Made by a program: the position numbers and the translations under genes. From Phycisphaeraceae bacterium (lineage in GTDB: Bacteria > Planctomycetota > Phycisphaerae > Phycisphaerales > Phycisphaeraceae), in assembly GCA_029260615.1 (NCBI GenBank), contig JAJDCX010000035.1, positions 93,560 to 157,559 of the forward strand: 64,000 nucleotides of DNA, read 5' to 3'. The notes under the pieces were generated by a model, which saw nothing but the letters and a program-made list of their open reading frames with translations, did not search any database and was not told the origin of the DNA. This document shows positions 9,111 to 19,525 of the stretch, piece after piece. Each line of letters begins with the position of its first letter. Positions within the stretch are counted from its first letter, which is position 1.

Positions 9111-9422
9111 ATGAGGATAACAATGCGAGCGGTCATCCGCTTTTTGATTGCAGTAACTCTTGGCGTAGTCGTATCCCTCATCATTAATCCAATAACTTTG
9201 TTTGTCGTGTTTCCGTTTTTAGATACACCCACGATGGATTCAGATATAGGCATGCTATTCATTTATGCCTTTGTAGTTATGATAAGTTGTATAGTCGCTG
9301 TCACCGTTTACTCATTTATTCTCAAGCCCAAAGGCGTTGCAGAAACCCGCTGCCGCAAATGCGGTTACATCCTCAAGGGAATATCCGAACCCAAATGCAG
9401 CGAATGCGGGGAAGTGATATGA
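9111..9422 (+). CDS. Small membrane protein with C-terminal zinc ribbon, tandem copy 2
   Basis: Start context ataaggggttgaccATGAGgATAACAa nearly identical to copy 1; C-terminus CRKCGYILKGISEPKCSECGEVI. Confidence 0.6.
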   Translation: MRITMRAVIRFLIAVTLGVVVSLIINPITLFVVFPFLDTPTMDSDIGMLFIYAFVVMISCIVAVTVYSFILKPKGVAETRCRKCGYILKGISEPKCSECGEVI

Positions 9423-9709
9423 GATTCAGGCAACTTTGCAAACAATCACCCACCAATTCTCATATAGTCTGGCGGTGGGCTTTCTGCTTAGGTATTCCCT
9501 TCGCCATAATCTTAGGGGCAATACCTCCCCTGGTTGCTCTTGGGGCGAGTAATTTGGGGAGTCACGTTCTTCCGGGAACCATATTCTTCGCTCTTTCTGG
9601 CTTTTTATTCGGTGCTTGTCTTGGAGTGATGATTGGTACGGTACATTGGCTTATCTTGCGTTGGCTTAGCGCGGCAAAGAATGGTTGTGAACACCGCGAT
9701 GCTAATTAG
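9419..9709 (+). CDS. Small hydrophobic membrane protein, translationally coupled to preceding gene
   Basis: ATG at 9419 overlaps the TGA of the upstream gene (ATGA). 96 aa with two or three TM-like segments. Confidence 0.45.
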   Translation: MRFRQLCKQSPTNSHIVWRWAFCLGIPFAIILGAIPPLVALGASNLGSHVLPGTIFFALSGFLFGACLGVMIGTVHWLILRWLSAAKNGCEHRDAN

Positions 9710-9848
9710 GAGATCGCCAACGCCAACACCGCCGCCTTCGCTCAATTATTGACGATCCAACGCCCCGCCCAGCTAACCCGTTGCAGCACAGTTCGGCTAT
9801 CCTGCCCATCTCCAAACCTACGATGCAACCATAGAGAGACCTTGCACC

Positions 9849-10703
9849 ATGTCACACATAACCAGTTGGACGATCTCCGGGACCGATGGACAACCCATCC
9901 TCGGCAACACACACATGCCAAATCCCGGCCCCGATGACCCGGTCGGCGTGATGCTGATCTGTCACGGATTCAAAGGCTACAAAGACTACGGCTTCTTCCC
10001 ACACATAGCGGAGGCGGCTTCGGCGGCCGGCCTCATCGCACACCGGTTCAACTTCAGTCATTCCGGCATGACCAACCACATCGACACCTTCCATCGCCCC
10101 GAGCTGTTCGAGCAGGACACCTGGCGTAAGCAGGCCACCGATCTCAAGGCCGTCATCGCCGCAGTCAACTCCGGCACACTCTCAGGCGGAGGTCAGCCCA
10201 TAACAATCTTCGGCCACAGCCGAGGCGGGCTCACCACGCTGCTGACCGCGGGTGATCAGGGAATTAGTGAGCAACTCGCCGGCGTCGTCACCGCCGCGTC
10301 ACCCAGCGCATGCAGTCGGATCGGTGCGGAGCAGAAAGAAATGCTCAAGCGCGTCGGGCGTTTGCCTTCCCCTTCATCTCGGACGGGCCAGACGCTCTAC
10401 GTCGGGCGGGTTTGGCAGGATGAAATCGATCAAGACCCGACCTGGCACGACCCCTGCCGGGCGATTGCGGCGATCCGATGCCCGGTGATGTTGATCCACG
10501 GCTCGGACGACACCACCGTGCCCGTCAGCGAATCGCAAGACCTCCACCGTGCCCGGCCGGACGCGGATTATCTTGTCATCCAAGGCGCTGGTCACACCTT
10601 CAACGCCCCCAATCCCCTGCCGTTGGACCAGACGCCACCCAAAGAATCGCAGCAGATGATCGACGCCGCTTGCGGCTTCGCGGCGGATTGTTGCAAACAG
10701 TGA
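9849..10703 (+). CDS. Alpha/beta hydrolase
   Basis: MLICHGFKGYKDYGFF..., nucleophile elbow FGHSRGG, PVMLIHGSDDTTVPV, GAGHTF. Confidence 0.85.
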   Translation: MSHITSWTISGTDGQPILGNTHMPNPGPDDPVGVMLICHGFKGYKDYGFFPHIAEAASAAGLIAHRFNFSHSGMTNHIDTFHRPELFEQDTWRKQATDLKAVIAAVNSGTLSGGGQPITIFGHSRGGLTTLLTAGDQGISEQLAGVVTAASPSACSRIGAEQKEMLKRVGRLPSPSSRTGQTLYVGRVWQDEIDQDPTWHDPCRAIAAIRCPVMLIHGSDDTTVPVSESQDLHRARPDADYLVIQGAGHTFNAPNPLPLDQTPPKESQQMIDAACGFAADCCKQ

Positions 10704-10844
10704 GTATGGCTTGAGGTGGGTAAAAGAATTCACAATCTAAACGTAACAGGCATCGCGTCATAGCACCGCATGAATATGCGGTGTCTGCGGATATGCAACC
10801 GCAGCTATAACGATCTGTAACGGTAAGATTGGATGAAAAATTCT

Positions 10845-12257
10845 CTACCGCCCGATCGTCCCCAGGTCCACGACGACCCCGCCGGGCTGGTAGTAATCCA
10901 CGCCCAACGTATCACGGTCGATAAACGTGAACACCAACGCCGTCGGCCTCAAACGCTCGGCGAACGCCAGATCCCCCACCCCGGGCCCTGCATACGCTGT
11001 GTTGTGGTACCGCTGGGCATGGAAGTGGTAATGCGCCAACCCCGTGTACATCCGGCGGACCAGCGCGTCGGATGAATAAAATTTCTCATCGTGCGCCCGT
11101 AGCTTCGCAGGAAACGACAAGGCAACAATATGACCCTCCTCAGCACCCAGCACCCCCCCATGCTCCGTGGTCGTATCGACCAAATCCCGGTCCGCCTGGG
11201 TGAATAACTCCACCACCAACGCCCGGTCCGCCAACGCATCCAACAATAAACCGATCGTCAGCAAGTCAGCAAAACAAAGCGCCTCCGCGTGGTCAGCCAA
11301 CGATTCGGATGGCAACCGCATCGCGATCCCCGGCTCCGTGCGTGCCGGGCCCTGTATCGATGACAGCTTGCGTGTGACGCGCGAAAGCAACACCGCCTTA
11401 CTCAGTTGCGGGCCAGTAAAATCAGCCAAGTACAGAGCCGGGAGGTGGCGTAGTTCAAGCCCTTGTCGCTGTTTGTCGGTCAATCGCCCGGCCAACCGCT
11501 GGGCACCGTCCCAGTAAGCCCCACCCGATTCACCACGGACCTGCATCAACCACAGCACCGCCTCACGGTTTGCCGGCAACACGTCCAACCAACGTGCCGC
11601 CTTCAGATCAAGGACCAACGGCTGTTGCGAATCCATCCCCAACAGCAGCGCCCGCGCACGATCCGATCCTACCAATCGGCTCGTCAGCGTCCACGCATCG
11701 ACACGGGCCGAGGTCGTCACCCTTTTATCATCACTGACGAACACGCCCCACACCGCCTGCTCTACTGAGAGCCCGGGGTTGAGCGCCTCGATCGCCGTAC
11801 GTTCCGGGCGAACCGGGGGGTGGTCGTCTGCATAGATTTGAGATTCCCGGGTGTAGCTGCGGACCAGCGCCACGGTGAAGCGGGGATCGCCTCGCTTGGC
11901 AGACCTTTCGATCAACGGCCCCAACACCGGCCAAAGATCGACCTCAAGGATACGCCGCTGTGCGATCTTCCAGAAAGCGTCCGGGTCATGTTCGATCAGC
12001 CGATCCATCGCCCATAGACGCAGCTCGGTCGGCTGACGGTCGGACCAGATAATCCGATGCATCGCATCAACATTACGCTTGGAGTCCGGCGAGTTGGACA
12101 GGGCACCCAGTTGCTTCGCCGCCGCGAGCCGACGGGCCGGGTCGTAGTCACGGTTCAACATCACAGCCAGAGGATCGTCCACGGGGCTGGGCCCGCAACT
12201 CATCAGCGTGGAAATCAACCACACCGAAACGATCCGCCCAATGGTGCGTCTCATCAC
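10845..12257 (-). CDS. Putative lipoprotein of unknown function
   Basis: Signal peptide with lipobox-like LISTLMSCG; 470 aa. Confidence 0.55.
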   Translation of the reverse strand: MMRRTIGRIVSVWLISTLMSCGPSPVDDPLAVMLNRDYDPARRLAAAKQLGALSNSPDSKRNVDAMHRIIWSDRQPTELRLWAMDRLIEHDPDAFWKIAQRRILEVDLWPVLGPLIERSAKRGDPRFTVALVRSYTRESQIYADDHPPVRPERTAIEALNPGLSVEQAVWGVFVSDDKRVTTSARVDAWTLTSRLVGSDRARALLLGMDSQQPLVLDLKAARWLDVLPANREAVLWLMQVRGESGGAYWDGAQRLAGRLTDKQRQGLELRHLPALYLADFTGPQLSKAVLLSRVTRKLSSIQGPARTEPGIAMRLPSESLADHAEALCFADLLTIGLLLDALADRALVVELFTQADRDLVDTTTEHGGVLGAEEGHIVALSFPAKLRAHDEKFYSSDALVRRMYTGLAHYHFHAQRYHNTAYAGPGVGDLAFAERLRPTALVFTFIDRDTLGVDYYQPGGVVVDLGTIGR

Positions 12258-12262
12258 GGCCC

Positions 12263-13360
12263 TCAGCGTGTCATCATCATCTGGTAGTCCAGCCGGGGCA
12301 CGCCCAACTCGGTCAGCACCGTGCGGGCCTGCTCGGTGGAAAACGTGGGCAACTCCATCTGCTTGGCACCCAGCAACGTATCAATCACAGAACGCTGCAT
12401 GCCCAGGATGGTGACGCGGGGCTCTTTGCCCGCCGGGAGACCAGCGAGCGTGGCGGCCTTTTCGATCGCATCATCAAGGTAACCGACCTCGTCGATCAGC
12501 TTGGCCTCTTTCGCTTCCGCTGCGGTATAGATCTTCCCGGTCGCAATCCCACGCACCTGGTCCTCAGTCAGCACCGACGCACGCCCCTGGGCAACAACCT
12601 CCACAAACCGCTCGTGTGCGCTATCCAATAGCACCTGCACCACCGCGCGGTCCTCTTCGTTCCAGGAACGTGTGATGTCGTTGGCCCGGTCCTTGTTCGG
12701 CGAATTAGTGGCGACCATCGTGATCGGCTCAATGCCGATCTTAGCGAGCAGCCCCTCGACGGTAAACAACTGCCCCATCACGCCGATGCTCCCGGTCACA
12801 CAAGTGTTCTCGGCATAGATCTCATCCGCCATCGCCGAGACGTAGTACCCCCCACTTGCGGCGTAGGAGCCGTAGCTCGCGACGATCTTGATATCCGGGT
12901 GGGCCTCCTGGAAAGTGGTGATGTAGTGCCATATACGATCCGATGCGCCGACCGACCCCCCGCCGGAGTTCACACGCAGCACCAGCGCAGCAGGGGGGTC
13001 GTCATTCAATGCATCTATCGCCTGACTGACAAACACAGCGGTCTCATCATCGATCACGCCGATCACCGGCAGGATCGCGATCCGCTTCTCGGTCTCACCC
13101 TCCCGGTGGGTCTGCTCGACGATCGGACCGACCGACACCTGCTGGGCGAAGATGATCACGAAGTAGATGTTCATAATGATCGACGACACAAGAATCGTAG
13201 CGATCAACGAGGACGCCACCTTGCTCGCTACACCACCGGCGGCCTTGGGCGGCGGGCCGTAGTAGGGCTGGGCGTATGGCGGTGGCGGAGGTGGAGCAGA
13301 GAACGACGGGTCCACCGGGGGTCGGCCTTGGGGTTGCGGGGATGGCGGCTGGTCAGACAT
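12263..13360 (-). CDS. sppA: Signal peptide peptidase SppA-type S49 serine protease
   Basis: LVLRVNSGGGSVGASDRIW...IVASYGSYAASGGYYVSAMADEIYAENTCVTGSIGVMGQ is the SppA core; N-terminal TM. Confidence 0.9.
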   Translation of the reverse strand: MSDQPPSPQPQGRPPVDPSFSAPPPPPPYAQPYYGPPPKAAGGVASKVASSLIATILVSSIIMNIYFVIIFAQQVSVGPIVEQTHREGETEKRIAILPVIGVIDDETAVFVSQAIDALNDDPPAALVLRVNSGGGSVGASDRIWHYITTFQEAHPDIKIVASYGSYAASGGYYVSAMADEIYAENTCVTGSIGVMGQLFTVEGLLAKIGIEPITMVATNSPNKDRANDITRSWNEEDRAVVQVLLDSAHERFVEVVAQGRASVLTEDQVRGIATGKIYTAAEAKEAKLIDEVGYLDDAIEKAATLAGLPAGKEPRVTILGMQRSVIDTLLGAKQMELPTFSTEQARTVLTELGVPRLDYQMMMTR

Positions 13361-13547
13361 AAGAAACCTCGGTCTAAAAATAGTTCGTGTCGGATGGCGC
13401 TACGCACTTAAGAATACGCACAGCCCTGCCCGTGGATCGGTTAATTACGCCTGTGGGCTGCATAATCCAGTGGGTTGGGACCATTGCCCAAGATTCGCGT
13501 TACCGGATCGTGGAGGCCGGGCACCGGGGGGGCTATCATGGCCGCAT

Positions 13548-14357
13548 ATGACGACACATCTACACATCGACCCGTTCAGCGGGATCGCAGGCGACATGTT
13601 CCTGGGTGCCGCGATTGACCTTGGGGCCCCGCTGCAAGGGGTTTTAAAAGCCCTCAAGCCGGTGAGCGTCCAGAAGTCTTACCAAGTCACGACCGACCGG
13701 GTTCAACGCCACGGCATCGGTGCGGTTGATTTGAAGGTCCACACCGACCAAGACAAGCACGACTCGAGCCATACGCATCACCATCACACCCACTACCAAG
13801 ACATCCTGGCGATGATCGACCAGCTCGACACGCCAGACCGGGCCAAGGACCGTGCCCGACGGGTAACAACCGTTTTGGCCCAAGCCGAGGCCAAGGTCCA
13901 CGGGATGCCGATCGAAAAGGTCCACTTCCACGAAGTTGGCGCTGTGGATTCGATCATCGACATGCTCGGGTCGGCGGTCGCGTTGGAACTGCTGGGCGTA
14001 GACACACTCTCTTGCGGGGCATTGCCGATCTCCCGTGGGTTTGTGAAGTGCGACCACGGCATCATGCCCGTGCCCGCCCCGGCAACCGCCTACCTCATGC
14101 AGGGCCTACTGACCGTCGGCGTCGATCGCACAGGCGAACTGGTCACACCCACAGGCGCAGCCATCGTCGCAGCCCTCTGTGAAACCTTCGGCCCACCGCC
14201 CGCAATGACTCTTCAAGCCGTCGGCTACGGCGCAGGCGACCGCGAAGACCCGAAGGTTCCCAATCTATTAAGGCTGATGCTCGGCGAAGCCGCCGCACCC
14301 GGCAAGTTAACACCCGGCCCCATACCAATACAGGCCCCTGCTACACAGGACGTATAA
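13548..14357 (+). CDS. larC: LarC-like (DUF111) protein, N-terminal LarC1-type region only
   Basis: HIDPFSGIAGDMFLGAAIDLGAP..., His-rich HTHHHHTH, HFHEVGAVDSIIDMLGSAVALELLG, PVPAPATAYLMQG, ELVTPTGAAIVAAL, VGYGAGDRE..PNLLRLMLGE. Ends where full-length LarC continues into the LarC2 region. Confidence 0.85.
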   Translation: MTTHLHIDPFSGIAGDMFLGAAIDLGAPLQGVLKALKPVSVQKSYQVTTDRVQRHGIGAVDLKVHTDQDKHDSSHTHHHHTHYQDILAMIDQLDTPDRAKDRARRVTTVLAQAEAKVHGMPIEKVHFHEVGAVDSIIDMLGSAVALELLGVDTLSCGALPISRGFVKCDHGIMPVPAPATAYLMQGLLTVGVDRTGELVTPTGAAIVAALCETFGPPPAMTLQAVGYGAGDREDPKVPNLLRLMLGEAAAPGKLTPGPIPIQAPATQDV

Positions 14358-14417
14358 CACCGGGATGAGAACCCCAGGCTGTCACCGCCGAGGTGAATTA
14401 CTAGGAACCGCCACGCC

Positions 14418-15362
14418 GTGAAATCCAGCCATGTCATCTTCATCGTAGCCGGGGCGTTGTTGCTCGGGGCAGCGGCTTACACCCTTATTGGTCAGGCCGA
14501 TGCGCCAACGTCGTTGACTGATACCCAGGGGTTGAAAGCTCAGCTTCTACCCAAAGACCTCCCCGCAATGTCCGAGCCTGATGATTCGGGAAAACCGGGG
14601 GGACCGGGGGAACCGCAGGTCGATGCGGCGGTTTACTACGAGCGTGCCATCTCACTCTATGACAAACAACGTGGCGCACTGCCAAACACCCGTGAGCACG
14701 ACGAGCTAGTCGCAGAGCTTTGCAAGTTGTTGATCCAGGCTGCCCAGACGAGACGTGTGGAAGCCGGGTTCATGGATCGACACCTCCCTGTTCAGATCGG
14801 TGCCGAGCCAGACTTCGCGGATGCCGTCGAGGCGATCTACGAGTTGGCGATCTATCAATCAGCCTATCGGCACACCCACCAAGACCCCCAGGGCGCGCGC
14901 GAATTAGCCCTGGCCGTATGGGTATTCGGCCGACGCATGTTTGAGGACAACGTGCGCCTCTACAACCGAGTCGTCGGCCTGGATATGATGGAGTCAGCAG
15001 GCTCGATGTTGTACGAGATAGCCACGGATGACCCAAGGTTGGATGGCGATGCGTTACATGCATGGTCCGAGGCAATCAACACAATCCGTCAACACTGGCA
15101 ACCCAAGCTCGAGGTCGTCATGGGCCTGAACCCTCCGATCGGCGACCTTATCAACATCGCACTAAACGACGGCGACCGGATGTTCCGCATCGAAGCAACC
15201 CTGCGTCTAGGGATACACCAACACGGCTCGATCGGCCGGGGCAACCGCCGAGCGATCCAAAACGCCATCCAGTCAGCAATGCAAAGCGATGACCCCACCC
15301 TAGCCCAGGCGGGCCGGGCCGCCGAAGCGTTGACACTAAAACAGAAGCGACGCCTCTACTAA
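14418..15362 (+). CDS. Hypothetical membrane-anchored protein
   Basis: GTG start; N-terminal TM segment (VIFIVAGALLLGAAAYTLIG). Confidence 0.5.
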   Translation: MKSSHVIFIVAGALLLGAAAYTLIGQADAPTSLTDTQGLKAQLLPKDLPAMSEPDDSGKPGGPGEPQVDAAVYYERAISLYDKQRGALPNTREHDELVAELCKLLIQAAQTRRVEAGFMDRHLPVQIGAEPDFADAVEAIYELAIYQSAYRHTHQDPQGARELALAVWVFGRRMFEDNVRLYNRVVGLDMMESAGSMLYEIATDDPRLDGDALHAWSEAINTIRQHWQPKLEVVMGLNPPIGDLINIALNDGDRMFRIEATLRLGIHQHGSIGRGNRRAIQNAIQSAMQSDDPTLAQAGRAAEALTLKQKRRLY

Positions 15363-15377
15363 TCTGACCCACCCGTT

Positions 15378-16874
15378 ATGCAGTTATTAATCATCCTACT
15401 CATGCTCTGCCTGTTCACCCACGACCAGGCGCAGTCGTGGATATCCACGGAGTTTGCGTGGCCAATACTGCTGCTATGGGTCGTGCTGCCTAAGTTGATA
15501 CTCGCGATTGGCTACACCCTTGCCTGCCGGCGAACCTATCGACGATTGGCGTTACCTAATGCGGCAAGGCGACTACGCCGGCTCGAGAGGCTCGGCGGGG
15601 CGCTGCGTATTGCAGCGGTCCTGCTGTTCGCGTCTGACCTGCACTTTGGCCTGCTCATCTCAGTCCGTGCCGGGATCCAGACACTGACCGGGATCACCCA
15701 CCCGATCCTGTTGGACGAGGTGGTGGTGTTGCTGCCAACCCTGGCCCTGTGGGGTCTGGGGTGGTGGGCCTATTACCCGATCGACCGACGGCTACGCGAA
15801 GCGGCGATGATGCGCCGGTTCGACCAAGGCCTCCCGGTGTACCCGATGTGGACACGCTGGCAGTACGTCTTGTCGCAATACCGCTACCAGGTGGCGTTGA
15901 TCCTTGTCCCGCTGCTGTTCGTGATCGCGTGGTCGGAAATGGTGCGGCTGGCTGGGACGTTAAGTTGGGCGTGGGTTACACCCGACACCGAGCCTTGGTG
16001 GACGCTCGGCGGGTTCGTCCTGATCTTCCTGTTTGCCCCATTAATCATTCGACTGACCTGGGACACCGTGCCACTGCCCGACGGCGATGTCCGCAATCAC
16101 TTGTTATCCATGTGCAAGACCCACCGTGTACGTGTCCGCGAGTTGCTGCTGTGGCGTACCTACGGCGGGATGATTAACGCCGCCGTCATGGGCTTGATCG
16201 GCCCACTACGTTTCATCCTCATCACCGACGCCCTCTTGCAACAGATGCCCGGTGAGCACGTCGAGGCAGTGATGGCGCACGAGTTGGCCCATGTGTGCAA
16301 GCGTCACATGCTCTGGCTGCTTATCTCGGCGGTCGCACTGATGAGCGTGGTGGAAACGGCGGCGGTGGTGGTGCTTGCCAGCAACGGTGTCCGGTTTGAT
16401 TCTACGGACCAGGGACTGACGGTTACGGCAAACGGTGTAAACGCCGTAACGGCGGGACCGGGGTTGCCGTGGTTACCAGGGATCGATTCCCGGGAGGCCA
16501 TGATCGTTGCCGTGATGGCTGTGGCGGCGGTGGTTTGGGCGATCGGTTTCGGCTGGGTCTCTCGGCGGATCGAGCGACAGGCCGACAGCTTCGCGGTGAG
16601 CCATCTTGTGAAGGAGCGCGATGGGGACACCGTGGAACCCAGGGATGCGCAGACGATGATCGATGCACTCCAGCACGTGGCTGACCTCAACCACATCCGA
16701 ACGGAAAAACACAGTTGGCGGCACGGGTCCATCGCCTGGCGACAAGATTACCTGCGATCGCTGGTGGGTTCGGCCATCCACCGCCTGCCGATTGATCGAC
16801 AGATGCGATGGGTCAACAGCCTCTCGGTGGTCGCGGTCGCGGCCATCTTCCTGCTGCAAGCCTGGCTGAGCTAA
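15378..16874 (+). CDS. M48-family membrane metalloprotease
   Basis: Multiple TM segments; zinc motif VMAHELAHVCKRH (HExxH). Confidence 0.85.
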   Translation: MQLLIILLMLCLFTHDQAQSWISTEFAWPILLLWVVLPKLILAIGYTLACRRTYRRLALPNAARRLRRLERLGGALRIAAVLLFASDLHFGLLISVRAGIQTLTGITHPILLDEVVVLLPTLALWGLGWWAYYPIDRRLREAAMMRRFDQGLPVYPMWTRWQYVLSQYRYQVALILVPLLFVIAWSEMVRLAGTLSWAWVTPDTEPWWTLGGFVLIFLFAPLIIRLTWDTVPLPDGDVRNHLLSMCKTHRVRVRELLLWRTYGGMINAAVMGLIGPLRFILITDALLQQMPGEHVEAVMAHELAHVCKRHMLWLLISAVALMSVVETAAVVVLASNGVRFDSTDQGLTVTANGVNAVTAGPGLPWLPGIDSREAMIVAVMAVAAVVWAIGFGWVSRRIERQADSFAVSHLVKERDGDTVEPRDAQTMIDALQHVADLNHIRTEKHSWRHGSIAWRQDYLRSLVGSAIHRLPIDRQMRWVNSLSVVAVAAIFLLQAWLS

Positions 16875-16975
16875 GCCACCACCCGGCCGGTGCGATTTGC
16901 CCGGGTAGCGCAGACGCGGCCGTGCCCCTATAATCTCATCCCAAGCGCACCCGCCATACCGACACGGACACGATC

Positions 16976-17845
16976 ATGCGATTCACCAAGATGCACGGCC
17001 TGGGCAACGACTACGTCTACATCAACGGCTTTCATGAGCAAGACGTCCCCGCCGATCCATCCGCCCTGGCCAAGAAGATTTCCGAACGGCACTTCGGCGT
17101 CGGTGGCGACGGGCTGATCCTGATGCTGCCCGCAGAAGACGGCGTGGATGCGCACTGCCGGATGCGGATGTTCAATATCGACGGGTCCGAAGGCGAGATG
17201 TGCGGCAACGGCATCCGATGCGTCTGTAAACTCGCCCACGACCGGGGTGCTGTAACCGCCAACCCGATGAAGATCCAAACCGGCAACGGCGTGCTGACAC
17301 TGGATTACACACTCGACGCCGTCGGCAAGGTCGATTGCGTCACCGTCGATATGGGCGAACCCAAACTGGACCCCGTACAGGTGCCCATCGACATCGCCAC
17401 GCTAACCGCAACCGATCAACCCCAGACATTTGAGTTCCGCCTCGATGGCACAGGCGATCGGTTCACCGGGACCTTCTGCTCAACAGGCAACCCACATGTA
17501 ACCATCTACGCCGATGATGTGCAGGCCGTGGACCTGGCACGAGTCGGCCCACTACTGGAACACCACCCCGCCTTCCCCAGCAGGATGAACGTCCACTTCG
17601 CCCATGTCATCTCAAAGGACGAAGTACAAGTCCGTCACTGGGAACGCGGCAGCGGGATCACGCTGGCCTGCGGGACCGGTGCCAGCGCGGTCTGCGTCGC
17701 CGGCGTACTAACCGGGCGCGGCAGCCGAAAGATCACCGCACACTTACCCGGCGGCGCACTGATCCTTGAATGGAAAGAAGCCGACAACCACGTCTACATG
17801 ACCGGCCCCGCGACCGAAGTGTTTACCGGAAACTGGGCCGAATAA
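16976..17845 (+). CDS. dapF: Diaminopimelate epimerase
   Basis: MRFTKMHGLGNDYVYI, MCGNGIRCVCK, WERGSGITLACGTGASAV. Confidence 0.95.
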   Translation: MRFTKMHGLGNDYVYINGFHEQDVPADPSALAKKISERHFGVGGDGLILMLPAEDGVDAHCRMRMFNIDGSEGEMCGNGIRCVCKLAHDRGAVTANPMKIQTGNGVLTLDYTLDAVGKVDCVTVDMGEPKLDPVQVPIDIATLTATDQPQTFEFRLDGTGDRFTGTFCSTGNPHVTIYADDVQAVDLARVGPLLEHHPAFPSRMNVHFAHVISKDEVQVRHWERGSGITLACGTGASAVCVAGVLTGRGSRKITAHLPGGALILEWKEADNHVYMTGPATEVFTGNWAE

Positions 17846-17877
17846 ACCGATGGCCACCTCTAGTAATTGAAATCCCT

Positions 17878-17906
17878 CCGCTAAAAAGCCGCTTGCGGCT
17901 TAGCGG
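17878..17906. terminator. Hairpin between convergent dapF and accC
   Basis: CCGCTAAaaAGCCGCttGCGGCTTAGCGG long stem. Confidence 0.5.
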
Positions 17907-18051
17907 GGCCCCATGGATGACCTGCGCGTGTGTATTTTTAGAGATGGCCCGATTAAATTAACCCATCACCACATCACAGCCGCGAGGCTACGCCTCGCAG
18001 GTCCTCACCCCGCAGCATGGTGCCGTGGTGTTTATCAACGGCTGTCATAGG

Positions 18052-19401
18052 TCACATCCCCAACAACCGCTCAACGAAGTTGATGTCGATGTCGTTGCTG
18101 ACAAAGTTGCCATTGCGGGCCAAGTCCGCGTGCAACGGGATCGTCGTCTTGATCGGATCGATCTTGAACTCGCGCAGGGCTCGCTTGAGCGTGGCGATCG
18201 TCTCGTCGCGGGTAGGCTGATGGACAATGAGCTTGGCGATCATCGAGTCGTAGTTGGGGGGGATGCGGTACCCGCTATGGCAGTGCGTATCGACACGGAC
18301 ACCCGGCCCGCCTGGCGCGTCGAAGTGTTCGATCGTTCCCGCACAGGGGGTGAAGTTCTTCGCGGGGTCTTCTGCATTGATACGGACCTCGATCGCGTGG
18401 CCCTTCTGCTTGATCTGCTTCTGTGTGTAAGAGAGCTTCTCCCCAGCGGCGATACGGATCTGTTCTTTGAGGATATCGACGCCGGTCACCATCTCGGTCA
18501 CGGGGTGTTCGACCTGCACACGGGTATTGACCTCCATGAGGTAGAACGTCTTGTCCGAACTCATGAGAAATTCAACGGTCCCCGCCGAGTAGTACCCGGC
18601 AGACTTACAGAGCCTGACCGCGGCCTTGCAGATCTTCTCACGCTCATCCTGTGTAATCACCGGGCAGGGTGACTCCTCGATCAGCTTCTGCTTACGGCGT
18701 TGCATGGTGCAGTCGCGTTCGTAGAGGTGGATGACGTTGCCGTGCTGGTCCCCCAGGACCTGAACCTCAACGTGGCGAGCGTGTTCGATAAATTTCTCGA
18801 GGTACACCGTCCCGTCGCCGAAGGCGGCCTCAGCCTCCTGCCGTGCGGCCTTGATCCCCGAACGAAGTGACATGTCGTTGTGTGCCACACGCATCCCCCG
18901 ACCGCCCCCGCCTGCTGCCGCCTTGATGATGACCGGGTACCCGATCTCCTTGGCGATCTTAACCGCGTCGGCTTCGGCATCGGGATCGATCTTACCCTTG
19001 GAGCCCGGGCTGGTGGGGACTTTGTTCTTGATCGCGAGCTGCTTGCACTGGACCTTGTCACCCAGCAGACGCATGGCCTCGACACTGGGGCCGATGAACT
19101 CGATGTTGCAGGACCGGCAGACCTCGGCAAAGTGCGCGTTCTCCGCGAGGAACCCATACCCGGGGTGGATCGCATCCACGTTAGCGATCTCCGCCGCAGC
19201 GATGATCCGGGAGATGTTCAGGTACGACTCCGCAGGCGCGGGGCCACCAATGCAGATCGCCTGGTCCGCCATCTTCACATGCTTGGAGTCTTTATCCGCC
19301 GTGGAATAGACCGCCACCGCTTCGATGCCAAGATCGTGCGCAGCGCGGATGATCCGTACCGCAATCTCGCCTCGGTTTGCTATCAGGATGCGTGAAAACA
19401 T
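18052..19401 (-). CDS. accC: Acetyl-CoA carboxylase, biotin carboxylase subunit
   Basis: [33 protein letters not shown]..., [32 protein letters not shown]. The ATG at 19401 is more plausible than the annotated upstream extension. Confidence 0.95.
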   Translation of the reverse strand: MFSRILIANRGEIAVRIIRAAHDLGIEAVAVYSTADKDSKHVKMADQAICIGGPAPAESYLNISRIIAAAEIANVDAIHPGYGFLAENAHFAEVCRSCNIEFIGPSVEAMRLLGDKVQCKQLAIKNKVPTSPGSKGKIDPDAEADAVKIAKEIGYPVIIKAAAGGGGRGMRVAHNDMSLRSGIKAARQEAEAAFGDGTVYLEKFIEHARHVEVQVLGDQHGNVIHLYERDCTMQRRKQKLIEESPCPVITQDEREKICKAAVRLCKSAGYYSAGTVEFLMSSDKTFYLMEVNTRVQVEHPVTEMVTGVDILKEQIRIAAGEKLSYTQKQIKQKGHAIEVRINAEDPAKNFTPCAGTIEHFDAPGGPGVRVDTHCHSGYRIPPNYDSMIAKLIVHQPTRDETIATLKRALREFKIDPIKTTIPLHADLARNGNFVSNDIDINFVERLLGM

Positions 19402-19525
19402 AATTACTGGGGTTGGGTTTTGGGTTTTCGGGGTTGGGGTCAGAAGCAACGTCGGGCGGGGGGGCTTGGAGTAAGGCATGGGTTTCGTTCGCCCCCAAAC
19501 CCAAATCCCTAAACCCAACCCCTAA

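Noticed and set aside
9419-9709. Annotated start at 9287 for the third membrane ORF
   Set aside because: The 5' part overlaps the zinc-ribbon gene out of frame; the ATGA overlap at 9419 gives a sensible coupled start.
10833-12414. Several plus-strand ORFs antisense to the lipoprotein and SppA genes
   Set aside because: High-GC shadow ORFs rich in Arg/Pro/His, fully overlapped by recognisable minus-strand proteins.
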